Source: Schaalia sp. ORNL0103 (GTDB lineage: Bacteria > Actinomycetota > Actinomycetes > Actinomycetales > Actinomycetaceae). From it: 64,000 bases of DNA. This document shows, one piece after another, positions 1-8,214 of this stretch. The DNA lies in assembly GCF_019429565.1 (NCBI RefSeq), contig NZ_JAHXSA010000001.1, positions 1,054,001-1,118,000 of the forward strand, in the 5' to 3' direction. Under the pieces are notes generated by a model. It worked only from the letters and a program-made list of their open reading frames with translations. It did not search any database and was not told the DNA's origin. How positions within the stretch are numbered: the first letter of the stretch is position 1; each line of letters opens with the position of its first letter. A program made the translations under genes and the position numbers.

Positions 1-431
1 GCCGCGAATCGTCACTGACGCGTTCCGCCCTCGGTTTTGCGCCCTCGCTGCTCATCACACTTGACGGCAGTGCCATCAACTCGGACCTGGATAACGAGCT
101 CGTCGTCATCGACGAGTTCGACGGTCGCGTCGACCCGGACCTGTCCGACGATGTCGTTGCGATCGTGCGCGAAGGCCTGTCTAATATCGCCCGCCACGCC
201 CACGCAACCGCAGCGGCCGTGTGCGTCGATGTGTCGGGGCGGGGCAAATCGGGGCGCGTGCGCATCACGATCACCGACGACGGTCGAGGCATCGACCCAT
301 CGCGCACCCGCAACTCCGGCTTGGCGAACATGGCGGAACGTGCACGACGACACCGCGGCTCGTTCGATGCCGGCAGCGGCGAGGGCGGGGTGGGCACCCA
401 GATCCGGTGGATCGCTCCGCTTGAGTGCTGA
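1..431 (+). CDS. Two-component sensor histidine kinase, C-terminal part (5' end outside window)
   Basis: The frame is open from the left edge (reading from base 3) to a TGA at 429-431, giving 142 visible residues. They hold the catalytic ATPase region of a NarL-type kinase: an N-box (LSNIARHAH), a G1 box (DDGRGI) and a G2-like segment (SGLANMAERARRHRGSF). The preceding hydrophobic and acidic stretch resembles the linker of DevS/GAF-type kinases. The phosphoacceptor His and the sensor domains lie to the left. The nearest response regulator (4371-5018) is convergent and separated by the fucosidase gene, so pairing is only a guess. Family assignment is firm; the signal sensed is unknown. Confidence 0.85.
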   Translation, partial: RESSLTRSALGFAPSLLITLDGSAINSDLDNELVVIDEFDGRVDPDLSDDVVAIVREGLSNIARHAHATAAAVCVDVSGRGKSGRVRITITDDGRGIDPSRTRNSGLANMAERARRHRGSFDAGSGEGGVGTQIRWIAPLEC

Positions 432-459
432 CCAGACGCACACGCACAACACGACGGTA

Positions 460-490
460 GGGGTGGACGTTCCGATTGGAACTCCACCCC
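460..490. terminator. Hairpin between convergent kinase and fucosidase genes
   Basis: Arms 460-473 and 478-490 pair around a GATT loop with one bulged base. It lies 29 nt after the kinase stop and 48 nt before the fucosidase stop, so it can serve both strands. There is no clear U-tract on either strand. Confidence 0.5.
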
Positions 491-537
491 CACCGCGTGC
501 GGACGGGAGTTGTTATCTCCCGGCTCTCAGCTGAGCA

Positions 538-3500
538 TCAACCCAGCCAGCGTCCGTCACTGCCGAAGGTGTACCAGCGCCACCCAATCCAGTGGCCGCC
601 CGTGTACATGTCGCCTCCGGTCCCGAAGTAGTACCAGGCGCCTCCGATCTGCTGCCAGCCGGTGGCCATCTGGCCCGAGGCACCGAAGTAGTACCAGGTG
701 CTTCCCAGCGGCTTCCATCCGATCGTCATGGCGCCACTGTCGCTCATCAGGTACCAGTGAGAGCCCATCTGAAGCCAGCCGGTGTGCATCGCACCGGACG
801 GATCCAGGTAGTACCACGCGCCGCTCGTGTAGAGCCAGCCGGTCATCATGACACCGTTAGAGGCGAAGAAGAACCACTTGTCTCCCACCATCTGCCAGCC
901 GGTGACCATCGCGCCGGTCTCTGGCGTCAAGTAGAACCACGAGCCACCCAGGTTGACCCATCCGGTGACCTGCGCTCCGGCGCCGTTGTGGTAGCGCCAC
1001 GCGCCATCCCAGTAGACCCAGCCGGAGAGCATGTAGCCGTTCTGGTCGAAGCGGTACACGTTGCCACCGAGCGTGAGGGTCTCGTTCTTGGCGTAGCCGC
1101 CGGCGCTGATCTTCCACCACCAGCCGGTGCCGTCGTTCATCCAGGTGCCCACCGTGTGATCGGGAGCGGGCGCGGGGTCCGGAGTCGGATCAGGCGTCGG
1201 TGCGGGGTCCGGGGTCGGATCGGGCGTCGGTGCGGGGTCCGGGGTCGGATCGGGGCTGGGCTCGGGATCGGGCGCCGGTTCCTCGGCAAGGGAGAGGGTT
1301 ACGAGGCCCGATTCAGCGAACCCGGCCTCGTTCATAGCCATGACGCGGATGACCGAGCCATTGTTCTCACCGTCGATCGTGAGGGTCAGCTCGGGGCCGT
1401 TCTCCTCTTCGACGATAGCCCACGAATCGGAGCCCTCGCGCTTGATCTGCCAGAACAGGGTCGGCGTGGGCTTGCCGCTCGCCTCGGCCTTGATCGTGAC
1501 CTGCGTGCCTTCCTTCGCCGTCACGGTGCGGAAGGCGCCGTCACCGGAGATCTGCGCGTCTTCGGCGGGGTTAGCGGTAACGGTCAGCGGCTTGATGACC
1601 GGAGGCTCCTGATCGCCCGGATCCGGGGTGGGGGCAGCAGCCGCGAAGGCCTCGACCTCCGCGAGCGCAAACTCGCCAAACTCGGTGGGCTGGATGACGC
1701 GAATGAAGCGAGCATCGAAGCCCTCGAAGTCGACCGCGCTCGGGCGGCCGCCGACTCCGTCGACCTTGATCATGTGGACGCCGTCGACCGCGCCAGCCGT
1801 GGCGGGGTTAAAGGAAGCGTCGAGGCGCGTCTCGGAGGCGACGACCCAGAAGTCGTGCAGGCGCTGGTCGCAGGAGATTCCCTGGCAGTTGTCGGAGGAG
1901 GAGCGGTTCCAGACGTTGACGACACCCAGGGGGTGGGTTTCGCCGAGGTCGACCTCCCACCAGGGGTTGGCCTGTTTGCCGGTGTGGGCGACCGAGCCGT
2001 TGTCCCACACGCCGTCCGTGTTGCCGTCGACGGCGCGCGAGGCGGTGCCGCCCCAGCCGGTCGAGGACATGGTGGCCGTCTTGTTGAGTGCGAGGTTGTC
2101 GCTGCCCTTGGTGACGGTCAGGGTCGCACGCTGGGAGGTCGTGGAGCCGTTGGCGTTCGTGGCGACGGCGTAGAACTGTGCGCCGTCATCCTCGAGCGTC
2201 GTCGTCAGGGTGTACATGGCGTTCGTGGCGTCCGGAATCGCCGTTCCTTCGCTTGCCCCCTTGGGGACGCGGTACCACTGGATGGTGGCGGCTGGTCGGC
2301 CCGAGGCGACGACGGTGAAGGTGGCGCTCTCCCCCGCCTTGACGGAGACCGAGGAGGGGTCCGTGGCAATGACGGGCGGCTGGGTGGCCGCGTTCTCACC
2401 GTAGACGTGCAGGGTCGCGCTCACGGAGCGCAGGCCGATCGGGTTGGCGTAGTAGGAGGGGTGTGCCAGTTCGAGGCGCAAGGGCGTGACCTTGCCGGGC
2501 TCGAGGCTGAGGCCCTCGCCGACTTCTCCGGCCTCAATCTGCGCGCCGGTCACCTCAATGGAGGTGGCCCCGAGGGTGATCTTGTAGGTCGTGGAGGCGT
2601 CGAAGTTCCCCGAGAACTTCAGGGTCAGGTCGGTGATGGCCTTGTCCGTCTTGTTCACCAGGTAGGCGTCGTAGGCCTGCGCGCCGGAGTAGCGCAGCGC
2701 GGAGGCTCGTCCGAAGAACTGCTCCGAGGAGATGGTCGCGCCGTCGACGGCGGTGACCGTCTGCGTGGGCACGTAGGTGGGTGCGGCATCGAAGGTGACC
2801 TTGACGACGGGGCGCAGGTTCGGCTCCGGGTTCTCACCCGACATGGTCACCGTGAGCGTGGTGCCGTCCTGGGTGAACTCGAGGGAACGGTCGGTGCCGT
2901 CCACGGTGACGGCTGTGACGTGGCCGCCGACGCTGGGAAGCGTCAGTGTCTTGCCGGGGCTCCACAGCTCGGGGAAGAAGTAGAGGTCGTTGCCCTTGGT
3001 CATGACCTTGCCCCAGGCGGGGGCGGGGTACCACGTCGGGCGAGCTCCCGTGATGGCGTCGGGGTGACGTTGCATCCACTGGCCGACCTCGGTGACGACG
3101 CCGGCGTCGAAGGCCTCGATCGTGCCGTCCCCCTTGGGGCCGATGTTGTAGGCGAACTGGCCACCCGAGGCGACCGTGCCGATGAGGTTGTTGACCAGCT
3201 CGCGTTCCTTGTAGCTCTTCGCGCTATCGTCGCGGTTCGCCCACGAGCAGTATCCCCAGCAGGCCGGGTAGATCGAGCGAATCGACTCCCAGGGCCCCAT
3301 GTGGAAGTCCGTGGTCACCGAGTTGTCGCCGCCAACCTCGAAGTCGCCGGCCTTGTTCCAGACGCGCGAGTTGACCATCGTCTCGGGCTGGAGCTCGTGA
3401 ACCCACTGGGCCATGCGCTGAGACTGCTCGGCGGTGGGGCCACCCATGTCGAACCACAGCTCGGCGATCGGGCCGTAGTTGGTGAGGAGCTCGGTCAGCT

Positions 3501-4116
3501 GGGGCTTGATGACGGTCGTCATCAGGTCCTCATCGATGGGGTTGACGTTGCCGTAGGGCTCGGGCGTCTGCTTGGTCCAGTCGATGATCGAGAAGTAGAA
3601 GGCGAGCTTCACGCCGAGCTTGTTGCACTCGGTCGACAGCTCCTTCATCGGGTCCTTGCCGTAGTTGGACTGCTTGACGATGTTGTAGTCGGTCGTCTTT
3701 GTGTCCCACATGGCGAAGCCGTCGTGGTGCTTCGACGTGATCATCAGGTACTTCATACCCGAGTCGTGGACCGTCTTGCAGATAGCAGAGGCATCGAAGT
3801 TCGCGGCCAGGTCCTTGGCCTTGAGCAGGTAGTCGTCGGTGGGGATGTTCTCCCAGGCCTTGATCTGCTCGGGGTAGCCCATGCCCTGGCGGTGGCCGTT
3901 GTAGTAGCCGCCGTATACGGAGTAGACGCCGAAGTGCATGAACATGCCGTACTGGAGTTCTTGCCACTTGGCGATCTTGGGGGTGGAGCTCAGTGGGACC
4001 GCTGCGGGGACGCCGGTGGGCGCTGGTGCTGCGTCGGCAAAACTCGGGGCGCTCATGGGTGCGAGCACCAGTGCCGTAGCAACCGCACAACCGGCAAGCA
4101 TTCGCTTGAGGTTCAC
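538..4116 (-). CDS. Secreted modular GH29 alpha-L-fucosidase with discoidin, Ig-like and choline-binding-type repeat domains
   Basis: Probably removes terminal L-fucose from host glycans at the cell surface. I chose the GTG at 4116 because AAAGGA lies 6 nt upstream and the product (1192 aa) then begins with a clean signal peptide (residues 1-29, ending FADA). The GH29 catalytic domain spans about 45-400 with SKHHDGF at 128-134 and the presumed nucleophile Asp223 in ELWFDMGG. Then follow a beta-sandwich (about 410-575), an Ig-like domain (577-668), an F5/8 discoidin domain (674-825), a second Ig-like domain (837-944), a Pro-Asp-Thr linker, and about ten roughly 20-residue aromatic/glycine repeats (GW...WYY type, 989-1192). 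Such repeats bind choline or other wall polymers in related proteins. There is no LPXTG motif. Monocistronic, with hairpins on both sides. Confidence 0.93.
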   Translation of the reverse strand: MNLKRMLAGCAVATALVLAPMSAPSFADAAPAPTGVPAAVPLSSTPKIAKWQELQYGMFMHFGVYSVYGGYYNGHRQGMGYPEQIKAWENIPTDDYLLKAKDLAANFDASAICKTVHDSGMKYLMITSKHHDGFAMWDTKTTDYNIVKQSNYGKDPMKELSTECNKLGVKLAFYFSIIDWTKQTPEPYGNVNPIDEDLMTTVIKPQLTELLTNYGPIAELWFDMGGPTAEQSQRMAQWVHELQPETMVNSRVWNKAGDFEVGGDNSVTTDFHMGPWESIRSIYPACWGYCSWANRDDSAKSYKERELVNNLIGTVASGGQFAYNIGPKGDGTIEAFDAGVVTEVGQWMQRHPDAITGARPTWYPAPAWGKVMTKGNDLYFFPELWSPGKTLTLPSVGGHVTAVTVDGTDRSLEFTQDGTTLTVTMSGENPEPNLRPVVKVTFDAAPTYVPTQTVTAVDGATISSEQFFGRASALRYSGAQAYDAYLVNKTDKAITDLTLKFSGNFDASTTYKITLGATSIEVTGAQIEAGEVGEGLSLEPGKVTPLRLELAHPSYYANPIGLRSVSATLHVYGENAATQPPVIATDPSSVSVKAGESATFTVVASGRPAATIQWYRVPKGASEGTAIPDATNAMYTLTTTLEDDGAQFYAVATNANGSTTSQRATLTVTKGSDNLALNKTATMSSTGWGGTASRAVDGNTDGVWDNGSVAHTGKQANPWWEVDLGETHPLGVVNVWNRSSSDNCQGISCDQRLHDFWVVASETRLDASFNPATAGAVDGVHMIKVDGVGGRPSAVDFEGFDARFIRVIQPTEFGEFALAEVEAFAAAAPTPDPGDQEPPVIKPLTVTANPAEDAQISGDGAFRTVTAKEGTQVTIKAEASGKPTPTLFWQIKREGSDSWAIVEEENGPELTLTIDGENNGSVIRVMAMNEAGFAESGLVTLSLAEEPAPDPEPSPDPTPDPAPTPDPTPDPAPTPDPTPDPAPAPDHTVGTWMNDGTGWWWKISAGGYAKNETLTLGGNVYRFDQNGYMLSGWVYWDGAWRYHNGAGAQVTGWVNLGGSWFYLTPETGAMVTGWQMVGDKWFFFASNGVMMTGWLYTSGAWYYLDPSGAMHTGWLQMGSHWYLMSDSGAMTIGWKPLGSTWYYFGASGQMATGWQQIGGAWYYFGTGGDMYTGGHWIGWRWYTFGSDGRWLG
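1171..1260. repeat. Three 30-bp tandem repeats encoding the PDPTPDPAPT linker
   Basis: Units at 1171-1200, 1201-1230 and 1231-1260 differ by only a few bases. They encode the proline-rich spacer between the second Ig-like domain and the wall-binding repeats of the fucosidase. In-frame 10-codon units can change copy number without breaking the gene. Confidence 0.85.
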
Positions 4117-4298
4117 GGGGTGTCCTTTCAAGGGGTAATGGTGGACGACAGTGTCCGTCCTCAACGGTGAGGATGAGGCGAACGTTACCCCACAGGGCTT
4201 TTCCATAAACCAGTTTGATAGTAGCTTTCTCACAAATCAGGGATACCCCCGATTAGCACACAACTAGACGCGCGGGGAATAAGCCGAACGGCGCACAC

Positions 4299-4333
4299 AA
4301 AAGCCGAGCGGGCCGGATAATTCCGACCCGCTC
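4299..4333 (-). terminator. Rho-independent terminator of the response regulator gene
   Basis: Read leftward, GAGCGGGTCGGA pairs with TCCGGCCCGCTC (one G-U) around a 4-nt loop and is followed by GGC and a run of four U. It sits 38 nt past the response regulator stop and upstream of the fucosidase gene. Confidence 0.8.
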
Positions 4334-4370
4334 GCATCCGCTTTGGTCCCATCCGGGACGAGGCAGTGGC

Positions 4371-5018
4371 TCAGTTACGCCAGGACGCTGCCCTCTGCCC
4401 GGCCACCCACGCGGCCACCTGCGTGCGGCGCTGCAGGCCCATCTTCGACAGGAGAGAGGTGATGTGGTTCTTCACGGTCTTTTCCGCGACACCCAGCTTC
4501 TCGCCGATCTCGCGGTTCGACAGGCCATCGCCGATCAGGTCCAGAACCTTGCGCTCCGACGGCGTCAGGTCGGCGGTCGGATCCTCGTGATCGACGCGGC
4601 GACGCGTCAGAGTGCGCTCGTCGAGCAGCACGCGACCGTCGGCGACCGCCTTGATCACGTCGGTGATTTCCGCGCCGCGCACGGTCTTGAGGATGTACGC
4701 ACGAGCACCCGCTTCGAGGGACTCAGCCAGGGCCTCGTCGTCATCGAAGGAGGTGAGCACGACGGGGAGGATCTGCGGGTGCGAGGAACGCAGTCGATTC
4801 ATGATGTCGATGCCGGTGCCGTCGGGCAGCTGCAGGTCCACCAGGATCACGTCGGGACGCACCAGGTCAGCGCGGCGCACGGCATCAGCAACGGAGCCGG
4901 CCTCAGCGACAACCTCGAGGGCGTCGTCGCGGTCGACGATCTCGGCTATGCCACGTCGAACGATCTCGTGGTCGTCAATGATCATGACGCGCGTGCGCGC
5001 GGACGTATTTTCACTCAC
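4371..5018 (-). CDS. NarL/FixJ-family response regulator
   Basis: 215 aa. The receiver domain (about 10-125) has the acidic pair Asp15/Asp16, phosphoacceptor Asp61 (ILVDLQLP), Thr89 and Lys111. A LuxR-type helix-turn-helix follows (LTPSERKVLDLIGDGLSNRE, from about 148). It would bind DNA after phosphorylation by a NarL-type kinase; the kinase at the left edge is a candidate but is not in the same operon. The start is GTG at 5018. No Shine-Dalgarno precedes it, but TAGAAT ends 7 nt upstream, which suggests a leaderless message. Terminated by the hairpin at 4299-4333. Confidence 0.92.
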   Translation of the reverse strand: MSENTSARTRVMIIDDHEIVRRGIAEIVDRDDALEVVAEAGSVADAVRRADLVRPDVILVDLQLPDGTGIDIMNRLRSSHPQILPVVLTSFDDDEALAESLEAGARAYILKTVRGAEITDVIKAVADGRVLLDERTLTRRRVDHEDPTADLTPSERKVLDLIGDGLSNREIGEKLGVAEKTVKNHITSLLSKMGLQRRTQVAAWVAGQRAASWRN

Positions 5019-5024
5019 GTGTTG

Positions 5025-5030
5025 ATTCTA
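5025..5030 (-). promoter_or_regulatory. -10 box TAGAAT for leaderless response regulator gene
   Basis: TAGAAT followed by 6 nt (CAACAC) and the GTG start. With initiation 6-7 nt after the -10 box, the transcript would begin at the start codon. There is no recognisable -35 element. Confidence 0.55.
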
Positions 5031-5038
5031 ACCGTCGG

Positions 5039-5054
5039 GAGGGCAAACGCCCTC
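5039..5054 (-). terminator. Short hairpin after rnc
   Basis: GAGGGC/GCCCTC with a 4-nt loop, lying 10 nt beyond the rnc stop and just upstream of the response regulator promoter. The stem is only 6 bp and there is no U-tract, so efficiency is doubtful. Confidence 0.4.
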
Positions 5055-5063
5055 GTGTACTTA

Positions 5064-5786
5064 CTACTTCTCGGGAGACAGGCGGCTCATCGCGTCCTGC
5101 GCGGCCGCGTTCTCCGCGTGCTTCTTCGACGAGGCCTGCCCCGAGCCGATCGGATCGGGGCGCTCGGAGACGAAAGCGCGGGCTGTGAACACGCGCTGGT
5201 GGTCCGGCCCCTCCCCCTCGACCTCGTAGGAGACCTCGCCCAGGCCCTGAGCCTGCGAGTATTCGATGAGGATCGTCTTCCAGTCCTGGTGCTGGCCGCG
5301 CGAGGGGGCGTCCACGAGGAGGAAGCTCAGGCGCTCGAGGATGACCCGGCGCGCCTCTTCCAGGCCGCTAGTCAGATAGGTCGCGCCGATGAGAGCCTCG
5401 AAGGTGTCGGACAGGATCGAATCCTTGTCGCGTCCGCCGTGCATCGACTCGCCCTTGCCCAGGAACACGAAGTCACCCAGGCCGATCCGGCGGGCGGCGG
5501 CAGCCAGGGGCTGCTGGGAGACGGTCGCGGCACGCATGCGCGACAGGTCCGACTCTGCCACGTCCGGGTACTGCTCGTAGAGCTTCTGCGCGATCACGAT
5601 CGACAGGACCGAGTCACCCAGAAACTCAAGGCGTTCGTTATTCGCGATGCCCCCGGCCTCGTTCGCGTAGGACCGGTGTACGAGCGCCAGCTGCAGGAGC
5701 GGGGCGTCGATGCGGGTCCCCCACGCCTCCACCAGCGCCTCCGTGTCGGTGCGCGGAGGAACGGGCAGGTGCTTGGAACGACTCAT
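5064..5786 (-). CDS. rnc: Ribonuclease III
   Basis: Cleaves double-stranded RNA in rRNA and mRNA processing. 240 aa, normal length. The RNase III signature NERLEFLGDSVL is at 50-61, with metal-binding Glu54, Asp58, Asp127 and Glu130. A double-stranded RNA-binding domain begins near residue 165. The ATG at 5786 was chosen because it shares one base with the TGA of the upstream DUF177 gene (TGATG coupling); longer in-frame readings would run antiparallel to nothing but through DUF177 itself. Unlike many bacteria, no rpmF lies between DUF177 and rnc, and no mutM or smc follows. Confidence 0.97.
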   Translation of the reverse strand: MSRSKHLPVPPRTDTEALVEAWGTRIDAPLLQLALVHRSYANEAGGIANNERLEFLGDSVLSIVIAQKLYEQYPDVAESDLSRMRAATVSQQPLAAAARRIGLGDFVFLGKGESMHGGRDKDSILSDTFEALIGATYLTSGLEEARRVILERLSFLLVDAPSRGQHQDWKTILIEYSQAQGLGEVSYEVEGEGPDHQRVFTARAFVSERPDPIGSGQASSKKHAENAAAQDAMSRLSPEK

Positions 5787-6352
5787 CAGGATCGCCCCGG
5801 CTCGGCGTCGTCGCCCAGCAGGGAGGCCAGGGAAGCCAAGCGCGGGTCGACGACAAAGTGCTCGTGGTCGGAGGGCAGATCCGCCCACTTCTCGCCGCAG
5901 ACGTCGCACAGGCCCGCGCAGTCCTCGCTGCACAGCGGGCGCGGATCCACAAGAGGAACGATCGCATCGCGCAGCTGCGTCTCGATGTCGACGGTGTCGC
6001 GCTCGCCGATGACGAACAGATCATCGACCTCCTCGTCGTCCTCGGAGGGGGTCAGGGCGGGCGCGTCGGCCTCGAAGTAGACCTCCGCACTGGAGACGTC
6101 GTGATGGTCGCGCACCTCATCGAGGCAGCGCACACACTCCCCGATGAGATCCACGGAGGTGGTCAGCTGCACGAGCACGCCGTCCTCGACGCTGGTGAAG
6201 TCCACCGACACGTCCAGGGGGACGCCGGGGACGGCCGACATGGAGGGGGTGCCCAGGTCGTCGGGGGTGACCCACACGAGGTCCTGGTGCAGCGTCGAAC
6301 CCAGGGCGCGCGGCAGGCGCGCCAGGGACAGGGTCAGGGAATTGTCACTCAT
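5786..6352 (-). CDS. DUF177 / YceD-family protein
   Basis: 188 aa. YceD-family proteins are linked to 23S rRNA or ribosome accumulation and are usually encoded next to rpmF. The family hallmarks are visible: CVRCLDEV in the middle and a Cys-rich CSEDCAGLCDVCG motif near the C-terminus, plus an acidic stretch. It overlaps the SepIVA-like gene by 8 nt and rnc by 1 nt, so all three are probably translated from one message. The normal rpmF partner is absent here. Confidence 0.88.
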   Translation of the reverse strand: MSDNSLTLSLARLPRALGSTLHQDLVWVTPDDLGTPSMSAVPGVPLDVSVDFTSVEDGVLVQLTTSVDLIGECVRCLDEVRDHHDVSSAEVYFEADAPALTPSEDDEEVDDLFVIGERDTVDIETQLRDAIVPLVDPRPLCSEDCAGLCDVCGEKWADLPSDHEHFVVDPRLASLASLLGDDAEPGRS

Positions 6353-7055
6353 TGGTCAGATCCACATCGGTGACGTCGACGCCGCGGCGTTCCGCGATCG
6401 TGCGACGTCCAGCGTCGGTGCGACGCGCGAGGTCGGAGATGAGGTGGGCAAGCTCATCCAGCGAGGAGGCCACGTAGTCGTCCGCGCCTTCACGCAGGGA
6501 TGCTGCCGAGCGCTTGGCCTCGGAGACGATCTCGCGGGCGCGATCCTCGGCCATGCGCACGATGTTCTCGGTGGAGACGATGCGGGCGGCCTGGGCGTTC
6601 GCGTCGGCGATCGTGGCCTCGGCATCCGAGCGGGCCTGCGAGACGAGCGCGGTGGCCTCGTCGTTTGCGCGCGAGCGCGTGCGCTCGGCTTCTTCCTCTG
6701 CATCGGCGAGGATCTGCGCGGCGCGCTCGTTGGCCTGATCGAGGGTGGAAGAGGCGCGCGAGTTCGCCTCGGCGATGCGGGTCTCGGCGGCGGAATCGGC
6801 GCGTCCCAGCACGGCATCCGCGTCGGCGACGACGGCGTCGGCGGCCACGAGGTCCTCCGGCAGAGCCTCACGGGCCTGGTCGAGCAGGTCGAGGATTTCG
6901 GCCTTGTTGACCATGATCGAGGCCGACAGGGGCACCGCACGCGAGGACTCAACGAGGTCCTCGATCTGGTCGAGGGCGGCGATCACGGTGGAGGGACCGT
7001 AGACGGTTTCCTCGTTCCACTCGTCCTGAGTCTGGTTGTCGGTCGTGTCAGCCAT
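6345..7055 (-). CDS. SepIVA-like DivIVA-domain coiled-coil protein
   Basis: 236 aa. An N-terminal segment (ALDQIEDLVESSRAVPLSAS, about 23-45) is followed by a long Ala/Glu/Arg-rich coiled coil to about residue 200, with heptad-like repeats. In mycobacteria the gene in the same position (next to DUF177 and rnc) is sepIVA/Rv2927c, a septation factor. That conserved order plus the fold supports orthology; the role in division is inferred. Start: ATG at 7055 with AGGAGG 5 nt upstream. Confidence 0.75.
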   Translation of the reverse strand: MADTTDNQTQDEWNEETVYGPSTVIAALDQIEDLVESSRAVPLSASIMVNKAEILDLLDQAREALPEDLVAADAVVADADAVLGRADSAAETRIAEANSRASSTLDQANERAAQILADAEEEAERTRSRANDEATALVSQARSDAEATIADANAQAARIVSTENIVRMAEDRAREIVSEAKRSAASLREGADDYVASSLDELAHLISDLARRTDAGRRTIAERRGVDVTDVDLTNE

Positions 7056-7085
7056 GGCTGCCTCCTGGGTTCCACCGGGCATTAT

Positions 7086-7556
7086 TCAGCTTCTATTGTC
7101 GGTCAAAAATCGCTCAATCGCTGGAGGGACATACCGAGAAATATCCTTTTTCAGACCCACGAGTTCGCGCACGGCGCTCGACGATATGTGTGCGAGGGCC
7201 GGACGGGTCGGAATCCACCAGGTGTCGACGCCCCCGATCTCACGGTTAAAGACCGCCTGGGGAGCCTCGTAGTCCACGTCGATCGACGAGCGCACACCCT
7301 TGACGATAAGCGTGGCTCCCAGGCGCGAGGCCTCATCCATGGTCGCCCCCTGCAGGAGGACGACCTCAACGCCGCCGAGGTGGCCGGTGGCCTCCCGGAT
7401 GAGCCTGACGCGCTCTTCGGGGGCGATCAGGCCGCGCTTGGTGGGGTTCGCTCCGACGCCGATGATCAGGCGGTCGGCGATGGCACAGACGCGCTCGGCG
7501 ACGTCGAGGTGCCCATTCGTGAAGGGGTCAAAAGAACCTGGGAACAGCGCGATCAT
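7086..7556 (-). CDS. coaD: Phosphopantetheine adenylyltransferase
   Basis: Fourth step of coenzyme A synthesis: 4'-phosphopantetheine plus ATP gives dephospho-CoA. 156 aa, typical. The nucleotidyltransferase motif is GSFDPFTNGH (7-17, with TxGH-type TNGH ending at His17), and the second motif is HISSSAVRELV near the C-terminus. The ATG at 7556 overlaps the rsmD stop in an ATGA junction. The rsmD-coaD pairing is common in bacteria. Confidence 0.97.
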   Translation of the reverse strand: MIALFPGSFDPFTNGHLDVAERVCAIADRLIIGVGANPTKRGLIAPEERVRLIREATGHLGGVEVVLLQGATMDEASRLGATLIVKGVRSSIDVDYEAPQAVFNREIGGVDTWWIPTRPALAHISSSAVRELVGLKKDISRYVPPAIERFLTDNRS

Positions 7557-8191
7557 CGGTCTTCCTCCTCCGCGTGCGACGAGGCCTGGGCATCCTCGAG
7601 GGGCTGCGGGCTGTCGACGGATTCGTCCTTGGGCAGGGGCGGACCGGCGAAGTAGGCGACGGTTTCGCCCCAGGTGCGCTGGTCCTCGAGGACGAGGAAA
7701 TCCGGCCACGTGGGAGCGGGCGCACGCGTGGACCGTTCGACGACGACGAGGGCATCGGGGCCGATCCACGGACCGAGGGAGGCCAGCACCGTCATCATGT
7801 CGTCTTCGGCGATGTCGTAGGGCGGGTCGATAAAGACCAGGTCGATGTCTCCCGCGAGCGCTTCCCCGTTGCGCGCTCCCAGGTAGGTGCGCGCGTCGGC
7901 GGTGACGACGCGCGCGGGCAGGCCCGTCGAGCGAACGTTTGCGGAGGCGACGCGGGCGGCGGCCGAAGCCTTTTCGACGAGGGTGGCATGGGTGCCTCCG
8001 CGCGACAGGGCTTCCAGGCCGAGGGCACCCGTTCCGGCATAGAGGTCGAGGACGGTCGCACCGTCCAGCACGTTCATGTGGTCCAGGCGCGAAAAGAGCG
8101 CCTCGCGAACCCGCTCGGAAGTGGGACGGGTGCCGGACTTGGGCACGGCGAGGGTACGCCCCTTGACGCTGCCTGCGACGATTCTGGTCAT
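7553..8191 (-). CDS. rsmD: 16S rRNA (guanine-966-N2)-methyltransferase RsmD
   Basis: 212 aa. SAM-binding motif VLDLYAGTGALGLEALSRG and the catalytic DPPY motif (FIDPPYD) are present. The C-terminal 30 residues (Asp/Glu/Ser-rich) extend beyond the usual end. It lies 23 nt after recG. A TAGGGT box with 6 nt to the ATG and no proper Shine-Dalgarno could give a leaderless internal transcript, but read-through from recG is equally possible. Confidence 0.94.
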   Translation of the reverse strand: MTRIVAGSVKGRTLAVPKSGTRPTSERVREALFSRLDHMNVLDGATVLDLYAGTGALGLEALSRGGTHATLVEKASAAARVASANVRSTGLPARVVTADARTYLGARNGEALAGDIDLVFIDPPYDIAEDDMMTVLASLGPWIGPDALVVVERSTRAPAPTWPDFLVLEDQRTWGETVAYFAGPPLPKDESVDSPQPLEDAQASSHAEEEDR

Positions 8192-8214
8192 ACCCCTACC
8201 CTACCGGGCGCACC

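Noticed and set aside
592-4170. A very long open frame on the plus strand opposite the fucosidase gene
   Set aside because: It is a high-GC antisense shadow: Arg/Gly/Val/Ala-biased, no domain and no ribosome site. The same applies to long antisense frames at 8224-10083, 10608-12020, 13396-14595 and 26287-28608.
4117-4233. An upstream ATG start for the fucosidase at 4233
   Set aside because: It would place 39 non-signal residues ahead of the signal peptide and lacks a ribosome site; GTG 4116 has both.
1-5018. Sensor kinase and response regulator as one operon split by the fucosidase gene
   Set aside because: They are on opposite strands and convergent, so a simple insertion cannot explain the arrangement.
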